A stretch of 64,000 nucleotides of DNA, taken from NCBI GenBank assembly GCA_028288585.1, contig JAQBNL010000043.1, forward strand, positions 1 to 64,000, written 5' to 3'. Source of the DNA: Chitinophagaceae bacterium. Its GTDB lineage: Bacteria > Bacteroidota > Bacteroidia > Chitinophagales > Chitinophagaceae. This document shows positions 16,956 to 26,010 of the stretch, piece by piece. Position 1 is the first letter of the stretch; the number at the start of each line of letters is the position of its first letter. The notes below the pieces were generated by a model. That model made no database searches, was not told the origin of the DNA, and worked only from the letters and a program-made list of their open reading frames with translations. The translations under genes were made by a program, and so were the position numbers.

Positions 16956-17931
16956 TTGTAGGCTTTACTAATTCTGCTAACCGGGCCATAGAGAGACTTG
17001 TAAATTCATATTGATTGGATAGTTTTTTATAGTGAATTAATATCTTCTCAAGAAATTCAAGATTTTTTTCAATATTAATTCCAAAATTATGCGGGTGCCA
17101 CCAAAGATGATACATTAATTTATTCCTGGCGGCATGTGTCATGCTGCTTGTAATTCTTTTTAAGCGAAGGGTATCCAAAGAAGCCAGTTTTTTTGAGTAA
17201 GGTCTTAAAAAACGACTGGCCGGAATATTTACCGGTTCTGTAGCAATCATATCTTTTTCGCTGTAGCAATTGTAACCGCTTAAATTAAAATAAGCATCAA
17301 TAAGTCTGAAAGGCCGCCTGAAAGCAGTTGTTCTGCCATGATTTTTTGATGAAAATAATTTTGATTTTTCATTCCCTCTAAACGAAGTAATTCCTTCCTG
17401 CTTGCAGATATTTAGATAGGCCTGGTTATATTGGTTGCGGGGAAATACAAAGCTCTTTAAAGAAATATCTTTTTTTGCTGCAATTCTTTTGGCGGCATCC
17501 AGATCGGCCTGGAAATCCTCTATCGTTTGCCCGTCTTCCAAACAGTAATAATGAGAAAAAGTATGGCAACCTATTTCCTGTTTATATTGTTGTATTTGCT
17601 GAATAAGTGAAGGGGCAAAATGAAACGGATCTTCTTTTTCATTATCTCCTACATCATTAAAATGTCCCTGATAAGGTGATAGGATAGTATTCCTATACGC
17701 TGGAATTTTACCCGGTAACCCATTTAATAATTCCTCTTTATTATCAAAAAATAAAAACCCCACTGTAGCAAAAGTTGCACTGATATTGTATTTTAAAAAC
17801 AGTTCAAGCATGGCAGGAATAGCTTTACGTACCCCGAGAAGATTGTCTTTATACTGGGCAATCTGTATTATATCCCGCACTCCCCAGTAAATTTCAAAAT
17901 CAAGAGAGATCACAAAATGCCCTGTCTCCAT
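16945..17931 (-). CDS. Polysaccharide deacetylase family protein
   Basis: A 328-residue NodB/CE4-type protein without a signal peptide, so it is probably cytoplasmic. Catalytic landmarks: D11 and E13 in SLDFEIYWG, and the metal-binding H123 and H127 in CHTFSHYYC. It should remove an N-acetyl or other acyl group from a sugar precursor or lipid-linked oligosaccharide. Being cytoplasmic, it is more likely to act on a biosynthetic intermediate than on finished polymer. The start ATG 17931 lies 32 bases after glf, and the 3' end overlaps the formyltransferase gene. Confidence 0.85.
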   Translation of the reverse strand: METGHFVISLDFEIYWGVRDIIQIAQYKDNLLGVRKAIPAMLELFLKYNISATFATVGFLFFDNKEELLNGLPGKIPAYRNTILSPYQGHFNDVGDNEKEDPFHFAPSLIQQIQQYKQEIGCHTFSHYYCLEDGQTIEDFQADLDAAKRIAAKKDISLKSFVFPRNQYNQAYLNICKQEGITSFRGNEKSKLFSSKNHGRTTAFRRPFRLIDAYFNLSGYNCYSEKDMIATEPVNIPASRFLRPYSKKLASLDTLRLKRITSSMTHAARNKLMYHLWWHPHNFGINIEKNLEFLEKILIHYKKLSNQYEFTSLSMARLAELVKPTNER

Positions 17932-17963
17932 TTGTGTTTACTTTTTTGAATGATGAATGCAAA

Positions 17964-19121
17964 TTACTCTTCTGCATTTGGAAAAACCGGCGGCTTTTTA
18001 CCTGCCTTTAATGCTTCAATAAATGTTTTAGAATATCCAAGAGCCTCACCAATTACATGATGCATATCCATATATCTATACGTTGCCAATCTGCCAAGGA
18101 AAGATATGCCATCAAGTCCAGTAGCATCCTTACGGTATTTCAATAACAACTCTTTATCCTGCTGCAGTCTTTTTGGATAATAAGGAATATCGTCTTCCCC
18201 GGTTTCTTTGCTGTATTCTTTAAAATAAACTGTCTTGTCATGATTTTCCCAGGGAGTAAAATGTTTATGTTCTGCAATCCTGGTATAAGGCACTTCTTCA
18301 TCACAATAATTTATTTGTGTTACGCCCTGGTGATCGCCCTTCTCTGTAAATTTTTCAAAAGTTACGGTACGGTATCCCAACCTGCCATATTTAAAATTAA
18401 AATAAGCATCAACGGGGCCGGTATAAATTACATGATCATATGCTGCAGTATCAATTGATGGATCAAACTTTTTATTTAATTCGACTTTAATTTTTGGATT
18501 ATCAATTAGTTTTTCAAAAAGCGCAGTATATCCATCTACAGGGATACCGGTATAAATATTATTATGATAGTTGTCATCATAATTAAACCGTACAGGAATT
18601 CTTTTTAAAATTGAGGCGGGTAATTCTGCCGGCTCACATCCCCATTGTTTTTTTGTATAACCATAAAAAAAAGCATAATACAATTGCTTGCCTATAAACC
18701 GCAGTGCCTGCTCCTCAAAATTTTTAGGCTCAGAGATGGTTTTATCACCAAGCGTCTCAAGAAAATCTTTCGCTTCTGCAGGGGTAAAAGTTTTATCAAA
18801 AATTTGATTGATGGTTTGCAGGTTAACTGGAAGAGAATATATCTTTCCTTTGCTCATTGCTTTTACCCTGTGTACGTATGGTCTAAATTCTATAAAACTG
18901 TTTACAAAATCCCATATTTCCTTTTTATCAGTGTTAAAAATATGTGGCCCGTATTTATGTACCATGATGCCTGTTTCCGAATCCCTTTCGGTATAACAGT
19001 TACCCCCTATATGATTTCTTTCGTCCCATATATCAATTGCACAATCTAAATTATTGATGAGCCTGTTCGCTAATACAGTTCCTGAAAAACCAGCGCCAAT
19101 AATTAAAAACCGGTATGGCAA
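17964..19121 (-). CDS. glf: UDP-galactopyranose mutase
   Basis: A 385-residue flavoenzyme that interconverts UDP-Galp and UDP-Galf, supplying galactofuranose. The FAD-binding IIGAGFSG starts at residue 7; KYGPHIFNTD, TGPVDAYFNF and the C-terminal LGRLATYRYMDM are typical UGM segments, and the length is normal. Translation must start at TTG 19121: an in-frame TAA lies two codons upstream and the FAD fold begins at once, with no ATG available. The gene heads the run glf-deacetylase-formyltransferase-GT2 and is divergent from the methyltransferase at 19228. Confidence 0.96.
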   Translation of the reverse strand: MPYRFLIIGAGFSGTVLANRLINNLDCAIDIWDERNHIGGNCYTERDSETGIMVHKYGPHIFNTDKKEIWDFVNSFIEFRPYVHRVKAMSKGKIYSLPVNLQTINQIFDKTFTPAEAKDFLETLGDKTISEPKNFEEQALRFIGKQLYYAFFYGYTKKQWGCEPAELPASILKRIPVRFNYDDNYHNNIYTGIPVDGYTALFEKLIDNPKIKVELNKKFDPSIDTAAYDHVIYTGPVDAYFNFKYGRLGYRTVTFEKFTEKGDHQGVTQINYCDEEVPYTRIAEHKHFTPWENHDKTVYFKEYSKETGEDDIPYYPKRLQQDKELLLKYRKDATGLDGISFLGRLATYRYMDMHHVIGEALGYSKTFIEALKAGKKPPVFPNAEE

Positions 19122-19207
19122 ATTTTATATTTTTTATACGTGTGCTAAAATAAAGAATATAATGCATGTTTATGGCTGCGTAGCAAAGAGATAAATAATT
19201 TGTAGCC

Positions 19208-19215
19208 TACATTTG
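19208..19215 (+). promoter_or_regulatory. -7 element before the plus-strand methyltransferase
   Basis: TACATTTG matches TAnnTTTG and ends 12 bases before ATG 19228. It supports that ATG as the start, with a leader of only a few bases, over the upstream in-frame TTG at 19213, which lies within the element. Confidence 0.55.
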
Positions 19216-19227
19216 CTGCTATACAAT

Positions 19228-20130
19228 ATGAAAAATAATTACAACAAAATTCCGGAGCAAATAATAAAATCAAAAAGAAGAGACATAGCTGTTTTTTCAA
19301 CAGAAGGTACTAACATAGATCATTCAGTAGTTGAGGCATTTGGAGATGAATGGCTCAAATTTCAAAACTATACTGATGAGACTATAGATATTTTTGTAAA
19401 AGAATATTTTGATATTTTGGATGATACCATGGTTAATAAAAATACCTATGCAATTGATATTGGCTGCGGAACAGGCCGGTGGACAAAGTATTTAAGTACC
19501 CAGGCAGGATTTATAGAAGCGATTGACCCAAGTAATGCAGTGTTTGCTGCTGACAATTTGTTGGGCGACATAACCAATGTGAGACTTTCAAAAGCATCTG
19601 TTGAAACCATCCCTTTTGATGATGAAACTTTTGACTTTGCCATGAGTGTGGGCGTACTGCATCATATACCTAACACGCAACAGGCGATGACGGATTGTAT
19701 AAAAAAGGTTAAGAAGGGAGGTTATTTTTATTGCTACTTATATTATAATCTTGATAACAGGGGTTTTGCTTTTAAATTATTATTTAAGGCCAGCGATTTA
19801 ATTCGTAAAATGGTAAGTAGCCTGCCTGCCAAAATAAAGAAAGTTATTTGTGATATTTTGGCCGCTGTAATTTACCTGCCTATGGTATTGCTGGTAAGAT
19901 TTTTTTATTTTATCGGGCTTAAAAAGATTGGTGCTAAAATGCCGCTAAGCCCGTATAAAAATAAATCCTTTTTTGTTTTACGAAATGATGCGCTGGACCG
20001 CTTTGGAACTAAATTAGAACAGCGCTTCTCCAGGGAAGAAGTTATAGAGATGATGAAAAATGCGGGGCTGGATAATATTATTGTTGGCCATACAGCGCCA
20101 TTTTATCGTGCTGTCGGCAGAAAAAATTAA
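19228..20130 (+). CDS. Class I SAM-dependent methyltransferase
   Basis: A 300-residue methyltransferase. Motif I is IDIGCGTGRWTKYL at about residues 75-88, followed by an acidic EAIDPS and GVLHHIP in the post-motif region, the pattern of small-molecule and sugar methyltransferases. A hydrophobic stretch at about 205-235 (AAVIYLPMVLLVRFFYFIGL) is unusual and may attach it to the membrane. It is one of only two plus-strand genes inside the polysaccharide locus. Its stop codon overlaps that of the convergent glycosyltransferase gene within a TTAA tetranucleotide. The acceptor sugar is unknown. Confidence 0.85.
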   Translation: MKNNYNKIPEQIIKSKRRDIAVFSTEGTNIDHSVVEAFGDEWLKFQNYTDETIDIFVKEYFDILDDTMVNKNTYAIDIGCGTGRWTKYLSTQAGFIEAIDPSNAVFAADNLLGDITNVRLSKASVETIPFDDETFDFAMSVGVLHHIPNTQQAMTDCIKKVKKGGYFYCYLYYNLDNRGFAFKLLFKASDLIRKMVSSLPAKIKKVICDILAAVIYLPMVLLVRFFYFIGLKKIGAKMPLSPYKNKSFFVLRNDALDRFGTKLEQRFSREEVIEMMKNAGLDNIIVGHTAPFYRAVGRKN

Positions 20131-21371
20131 CTGTCCTCCAATATGCTCTTATATACCTTCAGGTATGTTTGAATTGCCTTCTCAAGATTATAATATTCTT
20201 TTGCTCCCTGTATAATTTCTTGTTTGTTGAAAATTTTTCCTCCTGCAATTAATTCCGCAGCTTTTTCATATGCTATAGGGTTTAAAGTTTTTAGCACAAT
20301 ACCGGCGTTATATTTTGTTGTTATTTCTTCTACATCTCCCACGCCAGCATTAGTTATAACAGGCATGCCCATGGCCATTATTTCGCCATGTTTTGTTGGT
20401 GAAGAAGATATTTTGGAATAGCATGGCTTAATAAAAAACAAGGAATAATTGCTGAAAGATAACAGCACCGGAACTTCATGACGGGCTCCTTTTTTTACCA
20501 TTATTCTGTCAGCCGGGATATTATATTTTTTAGCGGTATCTATAATTACTTCATGCCGGTGCGGCGAGATAAATAAAAATTTTGTTTTTGGTATTTTGGT
20601 AAGCAGGGTTTTGCAAAACTGCATCATCTCCTCTGTAAGATACCAGCCGCCTATCGATCCGAGATAACTCACAATAAGATCTTCATCACTGATCTTTAAT
20701 TCGATTTTAAGCCGTTCTTTTAGTGTTGCATCAATATTGCCGGGATTAAACAAATCCATATCCACGCTGCATGGAATTACTTCAATGGGTATGGGCTGAT
20801 TAGAGATGTTCTTCCAACTATGCATTTCAGTTTTAGCATGATAAGTAAGGCAGGTTGTATAATCGGATTTTTCAAGGCATTCATATTCATGCTTCTTAAA
20901 AAAAGTATATATTTTTTTAAATACCGGGTTTTTCAAATTCCACATACCGCCATCCACTCTCTCATCTGCCCAAAATCCTCTTACGTCATTCAAAAATTTT
21001 ATCCCGTATTTTTTCTTCAGCCATAGCGCAACTAATGTAGGAACGCCCGGCCTTGTGTGCACCATATCAAACCTTTCTTTTTTGTGCAGGTTTTTAGCCT
21101 TTTTTTTAAGCTGATAAAAATCAAAGATTGAAGAAAGTACAGGAGGATTTTTATGATATGGAACAGATACCCATTTGATGGGATAGGGCGCAATGAGTTT
21201 TTCAACGTAGTCTTTATTTTTTTTATAAAGGGCAGGTTTGTCACAGCTTAAAATTGTGAACTCGTAATTATATTTCGTTAAGCCGGCGAGGTAGGGAATT
21301 ACCTGGCTTTGTCCTAAAGGGTCAGTTAACCCGTCATAGGAAATGAATAATATTTTTTTCTTTTCTGCCAT
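20127..21371 (-). CDS. Glycosyltransferase family 4-like
   Basis: A GT-B glycosyltransferase of 414 residues from ATG 21371 (the frame also permits TTG 21383). The N-terminal ILFISYDGLTDPLGQSQV is a common opening for this subfamily; the C-terminal half has YLGSIGGWY and the donor-site SPTKHGEIMAMGMPV instead of a classical E-x7-E. It probably adds one sugar of the repeat on the cytoplasmic membrane face. It starts 9 bases after the AsnB-like gene and ends in a 4-base convergent overlap with the methyltransferase gene. Donor and linkage unknown. Confidence 0.87.
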   Translation of the reverse strand: MAEKKKILFISYDGLTDPLGQSQVIPYLAGLTKYNYEFTILSCDKPALYKKNKDYVEKLIAPYPIKWVSVPYHKNPPVLSSIFDFYQLKKKAKNLHKKERFDMVHTRPGVPTLVALWLKKKYGIKFLNDVRGFWADERVDGGMWNLKNPVFKKIYTFFKKHEYECLEKSDYTTCLTYHAKTEMHSWKNISNQPIPIEVIPCSVDMDLFNPGNIDATLKERLKIELKISDEDLIVSYLGSIGGWYLTEEMMQFCKTLLTKIPKTKFLFISPHRHEVIIDTAKKYNIPADRIMVKKGARHEVPVLLSFSNYSLFFIKPCYSKISSSPTKHGEIMAMGMPVITNAGVGDVEEITTKYNAGIVLKTLNPIAYEKAAELIAGGKIFNKQEIIQGAKEYYNLEKAIQTYLKVYKSILEDS

Positions 21372-21379
21372 GCGTAATT

Positions 21380-23248
21380 TCAATTTTCCTCAAGCCACCA
21401 GTGTAAAACAATTATTACCCAAAGGCGGTTAAATAAATAATCTTTGCCCTTAAAATATTGCTCTCTTATTTTTTTTACTTCTGCATAATGCAATATGTTA
21501 TATTTTGTTATTACTTCTTCGGAAGTGTATTTATCAACGAGATACTTAAGATCCGTTTTTAACCATTTGACCAAAGGGATGCTGAAGCCCCATTTTTTTC
21601 TCGCAAAAATTTGTTTTGGTAAATGATCGTATAGCATCTCTTTAAGCAGGTATTTCATCGTGCCGTTTTTTATCTTCAGATCAGCACTAAGATTAAATGC
21701 AAATTCCGCTATCCGGAAATCCAGTAAAGGCACTCTTGTTTCAAGCGAATAGCGCATGCTTGCCCTGTCAATTTTTACCAGCAGATCATCTTTTAAATAA
21801 TAATTAAAATCCCATAAGGCCTGGTTCTCTTCATTACTTAATTTTCTTTTTAATTCTGCCGGATTATTTATTCCATCAAATGAAAATTGTTTATTTACCA
21901 AAAGATCTTCCAGTTCCTGCTCCCTGAAAAAATATTGTTCCTGCGAAAAAATGTGGGTTATTATATTTTGCTTAGATGGATAAGAATATAAATTTCCGGC
22001 ACGCTGGTATTTATTGTTCATTAGTTTAGAAGCGCCAAATAAAGGCCATCTTATTAATGGCATTAATGGGTTGGACAATCTTTTAGCCCATAGATACATA
22101 CCATATCCCATAAATAACTCATCGCCCCCATCGCCGCTTAATGCAACTTTTACATGCTGCCTTGCCAGTTTGCTAACCATCATTGTGGGGAATGCAGATG
22201 AATCGGCAAATGGTTCATCGTAAGCAGGTAAAAGCTCATTTATCAGGTTGAGTACCTGCCTTTCTTTTACATGAAATTCGTGGTGTGCTGTATTAAGATG
22301 CGAAGCTACCTGTGTTGCATATTTTGATTCATTGTATTTTCCATCGTCAATAGCGATACTATAAGTATTTACTTTTTGTGCGCTGACTTTTGAAGCGACA
22401 GCCGTTACCAAACTGCTGTCAACACCTCCGCTTAAAAATGTGCCTATAGGAACATCACTTACCAATTGTTTTTCAACTGAATCGTATACTAAATATGACA
22501 AGGTCTTTTTTGCCTCGGCCTCATTCTTTACAGGTTCCATTTCAATTTTGGATTCCAGGTTCCAAAATGGTTTTATTTGCGAGGGGATATCATTGAAATT
22601 TATCTGTGTTGTATCGATTTGCAAATAATGTGCTGCCGGAAATTTTTCAACCTGGTTATAAATTGTAAAAGGCTGGGGAATGAATCCCAGGTGTAAAAAA
22701 TAAGGAATGGCTGACGTGTTGATTGAAAGCTTATCTCCCCTGAGTGCTTTAATTAATTTTATTTCCGAAGAAAAAATAAGATCAGTTTCATCATGATAAA
22801 TAAATAACGGTTTTATACCTGCATGATCTCTGCAAAGAGTAAGTTTTTTTTTAACTGTATCATAAATGGCAAAAGCAAACATGCCATTGAGCCATTTAAA
22901 GCATTCTGTTCCATACTGTGCAAATAACTCAAGTATTACTTCAGTATCGGATGTGGTTTTTAGAGAGACGCCCCTGTCAGCAAGCTTCTCCCTGATTTCC
23001 TTAAAATTATAAACTTCTCCGTTATAGATGATTGTATACCTTCTGTTAGCGGAGAACATGGGCTGGTTGGCCGACGGTGAAAGGTCTAAAATAGAAAGCC
23101 TGCGATGTGCCAGCCCGATTTTTTCATCTTCCGAAAAATAAGATCCTTCAGCGTCAGGGCCACGGTATTGAATAACACAGCTTGCCTGTATCAGCTCGGC
23201 CTTTTTGATGGAATTGTTCAATGATATATAGCCGGCTATTCCGCACAT
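21380..23248 (-). CDS. asnB: Asparagine-synthase-like amidotransferase (paralogue 2)
   Basis: A 622-residue class II amidotransferase/synthetase. Cys2 in MCGIAGYIS, SGGVDS at about 273-278, and SGDGGDELFMGYG and the YSLETRVPLLD acceptor-site region are intact, so it should be active. It follows a GT4 gene with a one-base overlap and precedes another GT4, so it is embedded among glycan-assembly genes rather than amino-acid genes. Probable role: amidation of a sugar carboxylate; true asparagine synthesis cannot be excluded from sequence alone. Confidence 0.9.
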   Translation of the reverse strand: MCGIAGYISLNNSIKKAELIQASCVIQYRGPDAEGSYFSEDEKIGLAHRRLSILDLSPSANQPMFSANRRYTIIYNGEVYNFKEIREKLADRGVSLKTTSDTEVILELFAQYGTECFKWLNGMFAFAIYDTVKKKLTLCRDHAGIKPLFIYHDETDLIFSSEIKLIKALRGDKLSINTSAIPYFLHLGFIPQPFTIYNQVEKFPAAHYLQIDTTQINFNDIPSQIKPFWNLESKIEMEPVKNEAEAKKTLSYLVYDSVEKQLVSDVPIGTFLSGGVDSSLVTAVASKVSAQKVNTYSIAIDDGKYNESKYATQVASHLNTAHHEFHVKERQVLNLINELLPAYDEPFADSSAFPTMMVSKLARQHVKVALSGDGGDELFMGYGMYLWAKRLSNPLMPLIRWPLFGASKLMNNKYQRAGNLYSYPSKQNIITHIFSQEQYFFREQELEDLLVNKQFSFDGINNPAELKRKLSNEENQALWDFNYYLKDDLLVKIDRASMRYSLETRVPLLDFRIAEFAFNLSADLKIKNGTMKYLLKEMLYDHLPKQIFARKKWGFSIPLVKWLKTDLKYLVDKYTSEEVITKYNILHYAEVKKIREQYFKGKDYLFNRLWVIIVLHWWLEEN

Positions 23249-24342
23249 TACTTTTTGGGATTACTATTAAACGTCAATACATCAGTATATATTTTTCTTA
23301 ATCCTTCCATGTGTTGTTGCAGTGTAAAATTATTTACGGCTCTTTTATGTGCCTTTTCTCCAAGACTGTTTAAATAGTTTATATCTGGCGCAAGTGTTTT
23401 AAGTTTTTCTGTAAAATCTTTCACATTATCCAGGTTAAAATAAACAGCTGTGTCTTCGCATTGCTCCCTGAACGATTTTATATCACTTACCAGTAACGGC
23501 ATCCGCATGGCCATTGCCTCAAGCACGCTTAATGAAAATCCTTCGAAGGTTGATGACATTACAAACAAGTCGTATCGGTTAATTATCTTTTCAATATTTC
23601 TTACTTCTCCCTTTAAATTTATATTAAGTTTATTATCATTAATTATTGTTTCCATTTCCTTTCGCAAGGCTCCTTCTCCATAAATATCCAGTTGAAATTT
23701 GTTATTATCTAAAAGGGTAAATGCCTCTAATAAATATTTGTGATTTTTTGCTTTTAGTAAGTTACCTACTGTTATAAGACGGAAAATATTTTCAGGCTGA
23801 TTTTTCTCAGAAGCATTATTACTGTTGAAAACCCTTACATCTACAAACGTATGTAACACATAAGCTTTATAAGGCTTTACTTTTAATAATTGAAAGTATT
23901 CGTTTAAAACGCCCTGGGAAACAGTAATGATAACGCATTGATGCATCCGGTACGATATCTTATCAAGCAGTTTTATATACCATTTTTTATAGTCAGATGC
24001 TGTAGCGATTGATGTGTGAATAGTAGTTACTAAAGGAATATTTTTTGGTGTAGCCACTCGTGCTAAAATGGTTGGCCAAAATAAATGTGAATGAATAATA
24101 TCTACATTATTATCTTTTATTATTTTTTTTAATTGTGGTATGGCGAATGGGAGCAGGAAGATAGAGCCTACGTTAAGGCAATAATATTTATCTGATGTTA
24201 ATTCGGATTCAAAATGATTTTCAGGAAACAGCGTTACTACAATATTATTATAATCAGTTAGTTCTTTAACAACGGTTACCAACATTGTTTCGGCACCGCC
24301 CCTGCCGAGGTTAAAAATAATATGAAGTATGGTTTTTTTCAT
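23248..24342 (-). CDS. Glycosyltransferase family 4
   Basis: A 364-residue GT-B enzyme. The glycine-rich acceptor loop NLGRGGAETM is at about residues 11-20; IHSHLFWPT follows at about 83; the donor-site motif TFEGFSLSVLEAMAM has both Glu residues of E-x7-E. It is predicted to transfer a sugar from a nucleotide donor with retention. It is translationally coupled to the AsnB-like gene by a one-base overlap, and 36 bases separate it from the FkbM methyltransferase gene upstream. Confidence 0.9.
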   Translation of the reverse strand: MKKTILHIIFNLGRGGAETMLVTVVKELTDYNNIVVTLFPENHFESELTSDKYYCLNVGSIFLLPFAIPQLKKIIKDNNVDIIHSHLFWPTILARVATPKNIPLVTTIHTSIATASDYKKWYIKLLDKISYRMHQCVIITVSQGVLNEYFQLLKVKPYKAYVLHTFVDVRVFNSNNASEKNQPENIFRLITVGNLLKAKNHKYLLEAFTLLDNNKFQLDIYGEGALRKEMETIINDNKLNINLKGEVRNIEKIINRYDLFVMSSTFEGFSLSVLEAMAMRMPLLVSDIKSFREQCEDTAVYFNLDNVKDFTEKLKTLAPDINYLNSLGEKAHKRAVNNFTLQQHMEGLRKIYTDVLTFNSNPKK

Positions 24343-24378
24343 TTTTTACGAAATGCTGCAAATAATTTATGACGGTAT

Positions 24379-25161
24379 TTATATGGATCCATTTTCATTA
24401 ACGGCTGCCTCATTGACAATAATTGTATTTTCACCTAACTGGTAATAACTATAATTATTCAATGTTTCAGAAATGGCTTTAAAAAAAGGCATCGCTGTTC
24501 CTTTACTGATGGAATCATGTAATTCTATTACAATCACCTTTACCATTGGTAGCCAGCTGGCATAACCCGACGAGAACAGTTCACGCTCTGCCGTTTCTAT
24601 ATCCAATTTTAAGATGTCAATTTTATCCAGTTTAAAAGTCTGCATAATCTCATCTATTGTTACAGAAGATATTGAACCAATTGTATTTTTTTCAATTTCT
24701 TCAGTTATCATTCCCCATTTTCCATAATTATATTTATCAGTTATTTTAAGGATGGCTTTCTTATTCCAAATACCAACATTTAAAGTGTGAATGTTGTTGT
24801 AAGGCCGCAGGTTAATATTTAATTGCTCAAAATTTTCTTTATCAGGCTCAATAGCAATTATGGTGGCACCGGGGAACATGCTTTTAAAAGCAATACTTGC
24901 AAGGCCAATGTTAGCGCCTCCGTCAATTATCACTTCAGGTTTCAGGGGATAATTAAAAAGGTATTGATTATGAACAATAGCCTGGTAAAAGGTTTCATAA
25001 TCGGATGACCCTTTTCTTAATGAGAAGGGGTAAGCGATGCCTGGTATTCTTATATTTTGCTGGCTTCCTAATTTAAGTTTCAAAAATAAAAAAGGCCCTC
25101 TTATGATTCCGAAACGATGAACGAATCTGAAAAACTCTGATAAGGTTTGTTTAATATCCAT
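24379..25161 (-). CDS. FkbM-family methyltransferase
   Basis: A 260-residue class I methyltransferase. VIIDGGANIGLASI at about residues 78-91 is the SAM-binding motif of the FkbM family, followed by IAIEPDKENF, DILKLDIETAE and IELHD. Members O-methylate sugars or polyketides. Placed between GT4 and GT25 genes, it probably methylates a residue of the polysaccharide. It is 2 bases downstream of the GT25 gene, so very likely cotranscribed. Confidence 0.87.
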   Translation of the reverse strand: MDIKQTLSEFFRFVHRFGIIRGPFLFLKLKLGSQQNIRIPGIAYPFSLRKGSSDYETFYQAIVHNQYLFNYPLKPEVIIDGGANIGLASIAFKSMFPGATIIAIEPDKENFEQLNINLRPYNNIHTLNVGIWNKKAILKITDKYNYGKWGMITEEIEKNTIGSISSVTIDEIMQTFKLDKIDILKLDIETAERELFSSGYASWLPMVKVIVIELHDSISKGTAMPFFKAISETLNNYSYYQLGENTIIVNEAAVNENGSI

Positions 25162-25163
25162 GC

Positions 25164-25967
25164 TTAATTTTTCCTTAGATCGGTTGGTATTTCATTTGTG
25201 ATAATACATTGCCTGGTTCTGCTGATATATTTTTTTCTTCTCCATTTAAGAAAATTATAGACAGGAAAAATCCTGTGTTTTTCCAAAAAGGTTATTGTTT
25301 TTCTAAATAAGCTTCCACCTTTTAGGTAAGGGCTGATCGTGGTTGGCTCATACGAGTTCGTCATTACGTAAGGATAAACGATCCTTACGCCATTTATTAT
25401 TTTCCTGTCATAAAAACTTTTCCAGTCGTCTGGGAAAGATGAAAAAGGCTTTAGGTTTTCTAAAAGTGATTTTGCCGTTTCATATTTTATCATGTAACCA
25501 CCGGTTGACCTTAAGGCAACAGCTGAAACTACCTGGTAAAGGTTAAAATTTTTGTTGATGGGAAGTACAGTAGAACCTGCAAGCGGAATCTTATAATACG
25601 ACTGGTAAAAAAACAGGATCACTTCATCATTTCTTATTTGGGCAGATACCTTATCTGCAATCTCTGCAAAGTTCTTATCCAGTATCATATCATCTTCTAA
25701 AATAATAGCTACATCAATCTTTTCATCAACAATTTTTTTGTAAAGTAAATAATGAGATATTGCACAACCCGCTGCTCCTGGTGTGAAATAACCGGGCCGG
25801 TTTCTGAAATAATTCTCCTCATAATAGCCCGCCATCTCCTTTTCTGATAAATCCATCCCTTTCACAGCCTCGAAGATCTCAAAAGGAATATTGAGTTTAT
25901 TTAACTGGTCTTCCATTATCTTTCTCCTTTGTAAAGAGGATTTCAAATTGATAACAAAATATTTCAT
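25164..25967 (-). CDS. Glycosyltransferase family 25
   Basis: A 267-residue GT25-type (LPS biosynthesis) glycosyltransferase. The N-terminal YFVINLKSSLQRRKIM is characteristic, with GAAGCAISHYLLY in the middle and the metal-binding IILEDDMIL at about residues 88-96. GT25 enzymes usually add galactose or glucose to LPS. The lysine/arginine-rich C-terminus may contact the membrane. The gene is followed 2 bases later by the FkbM methyltransferase, so the added sugar may be the one that is methylated (inference). Confidence 0.87.
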   Translation of the reverse strand: MKYFVINLKSSLQRRKIMEDQLNKLNIPFEIFEAVKGMDLSEKEMAGYYEENYFRNRPGYFTPGAAGCAISHYLLYKKIVDEKIDVAIILEDDMILDKNFAEIADKVSAQIRNDEVILFFYQSYYKIPLAGSTVLPINKNFNLYQVVSAVALRSTGGYMIKYETAKSLLENLKPFSSFPDDWKSFYDRKIINGVRIVYPYVMTNSYEPTTISPYLKGGSLFRKTITFLEKHRIFPVYNFLKWRRKKYISRTRQCIITNEIPTDLRKN

Positions 25968-26010
25968 CTTACTATTAGATTATGAATTTATCATTTTTAA
26001 AAAAAATAGG

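Noticed and set aside
18645-19049. Plus-strand frame of 134 codons antisense to glf
   Set aside because: glf is intact and fully explains the sequence; the frame is a shadow with irregular composition.
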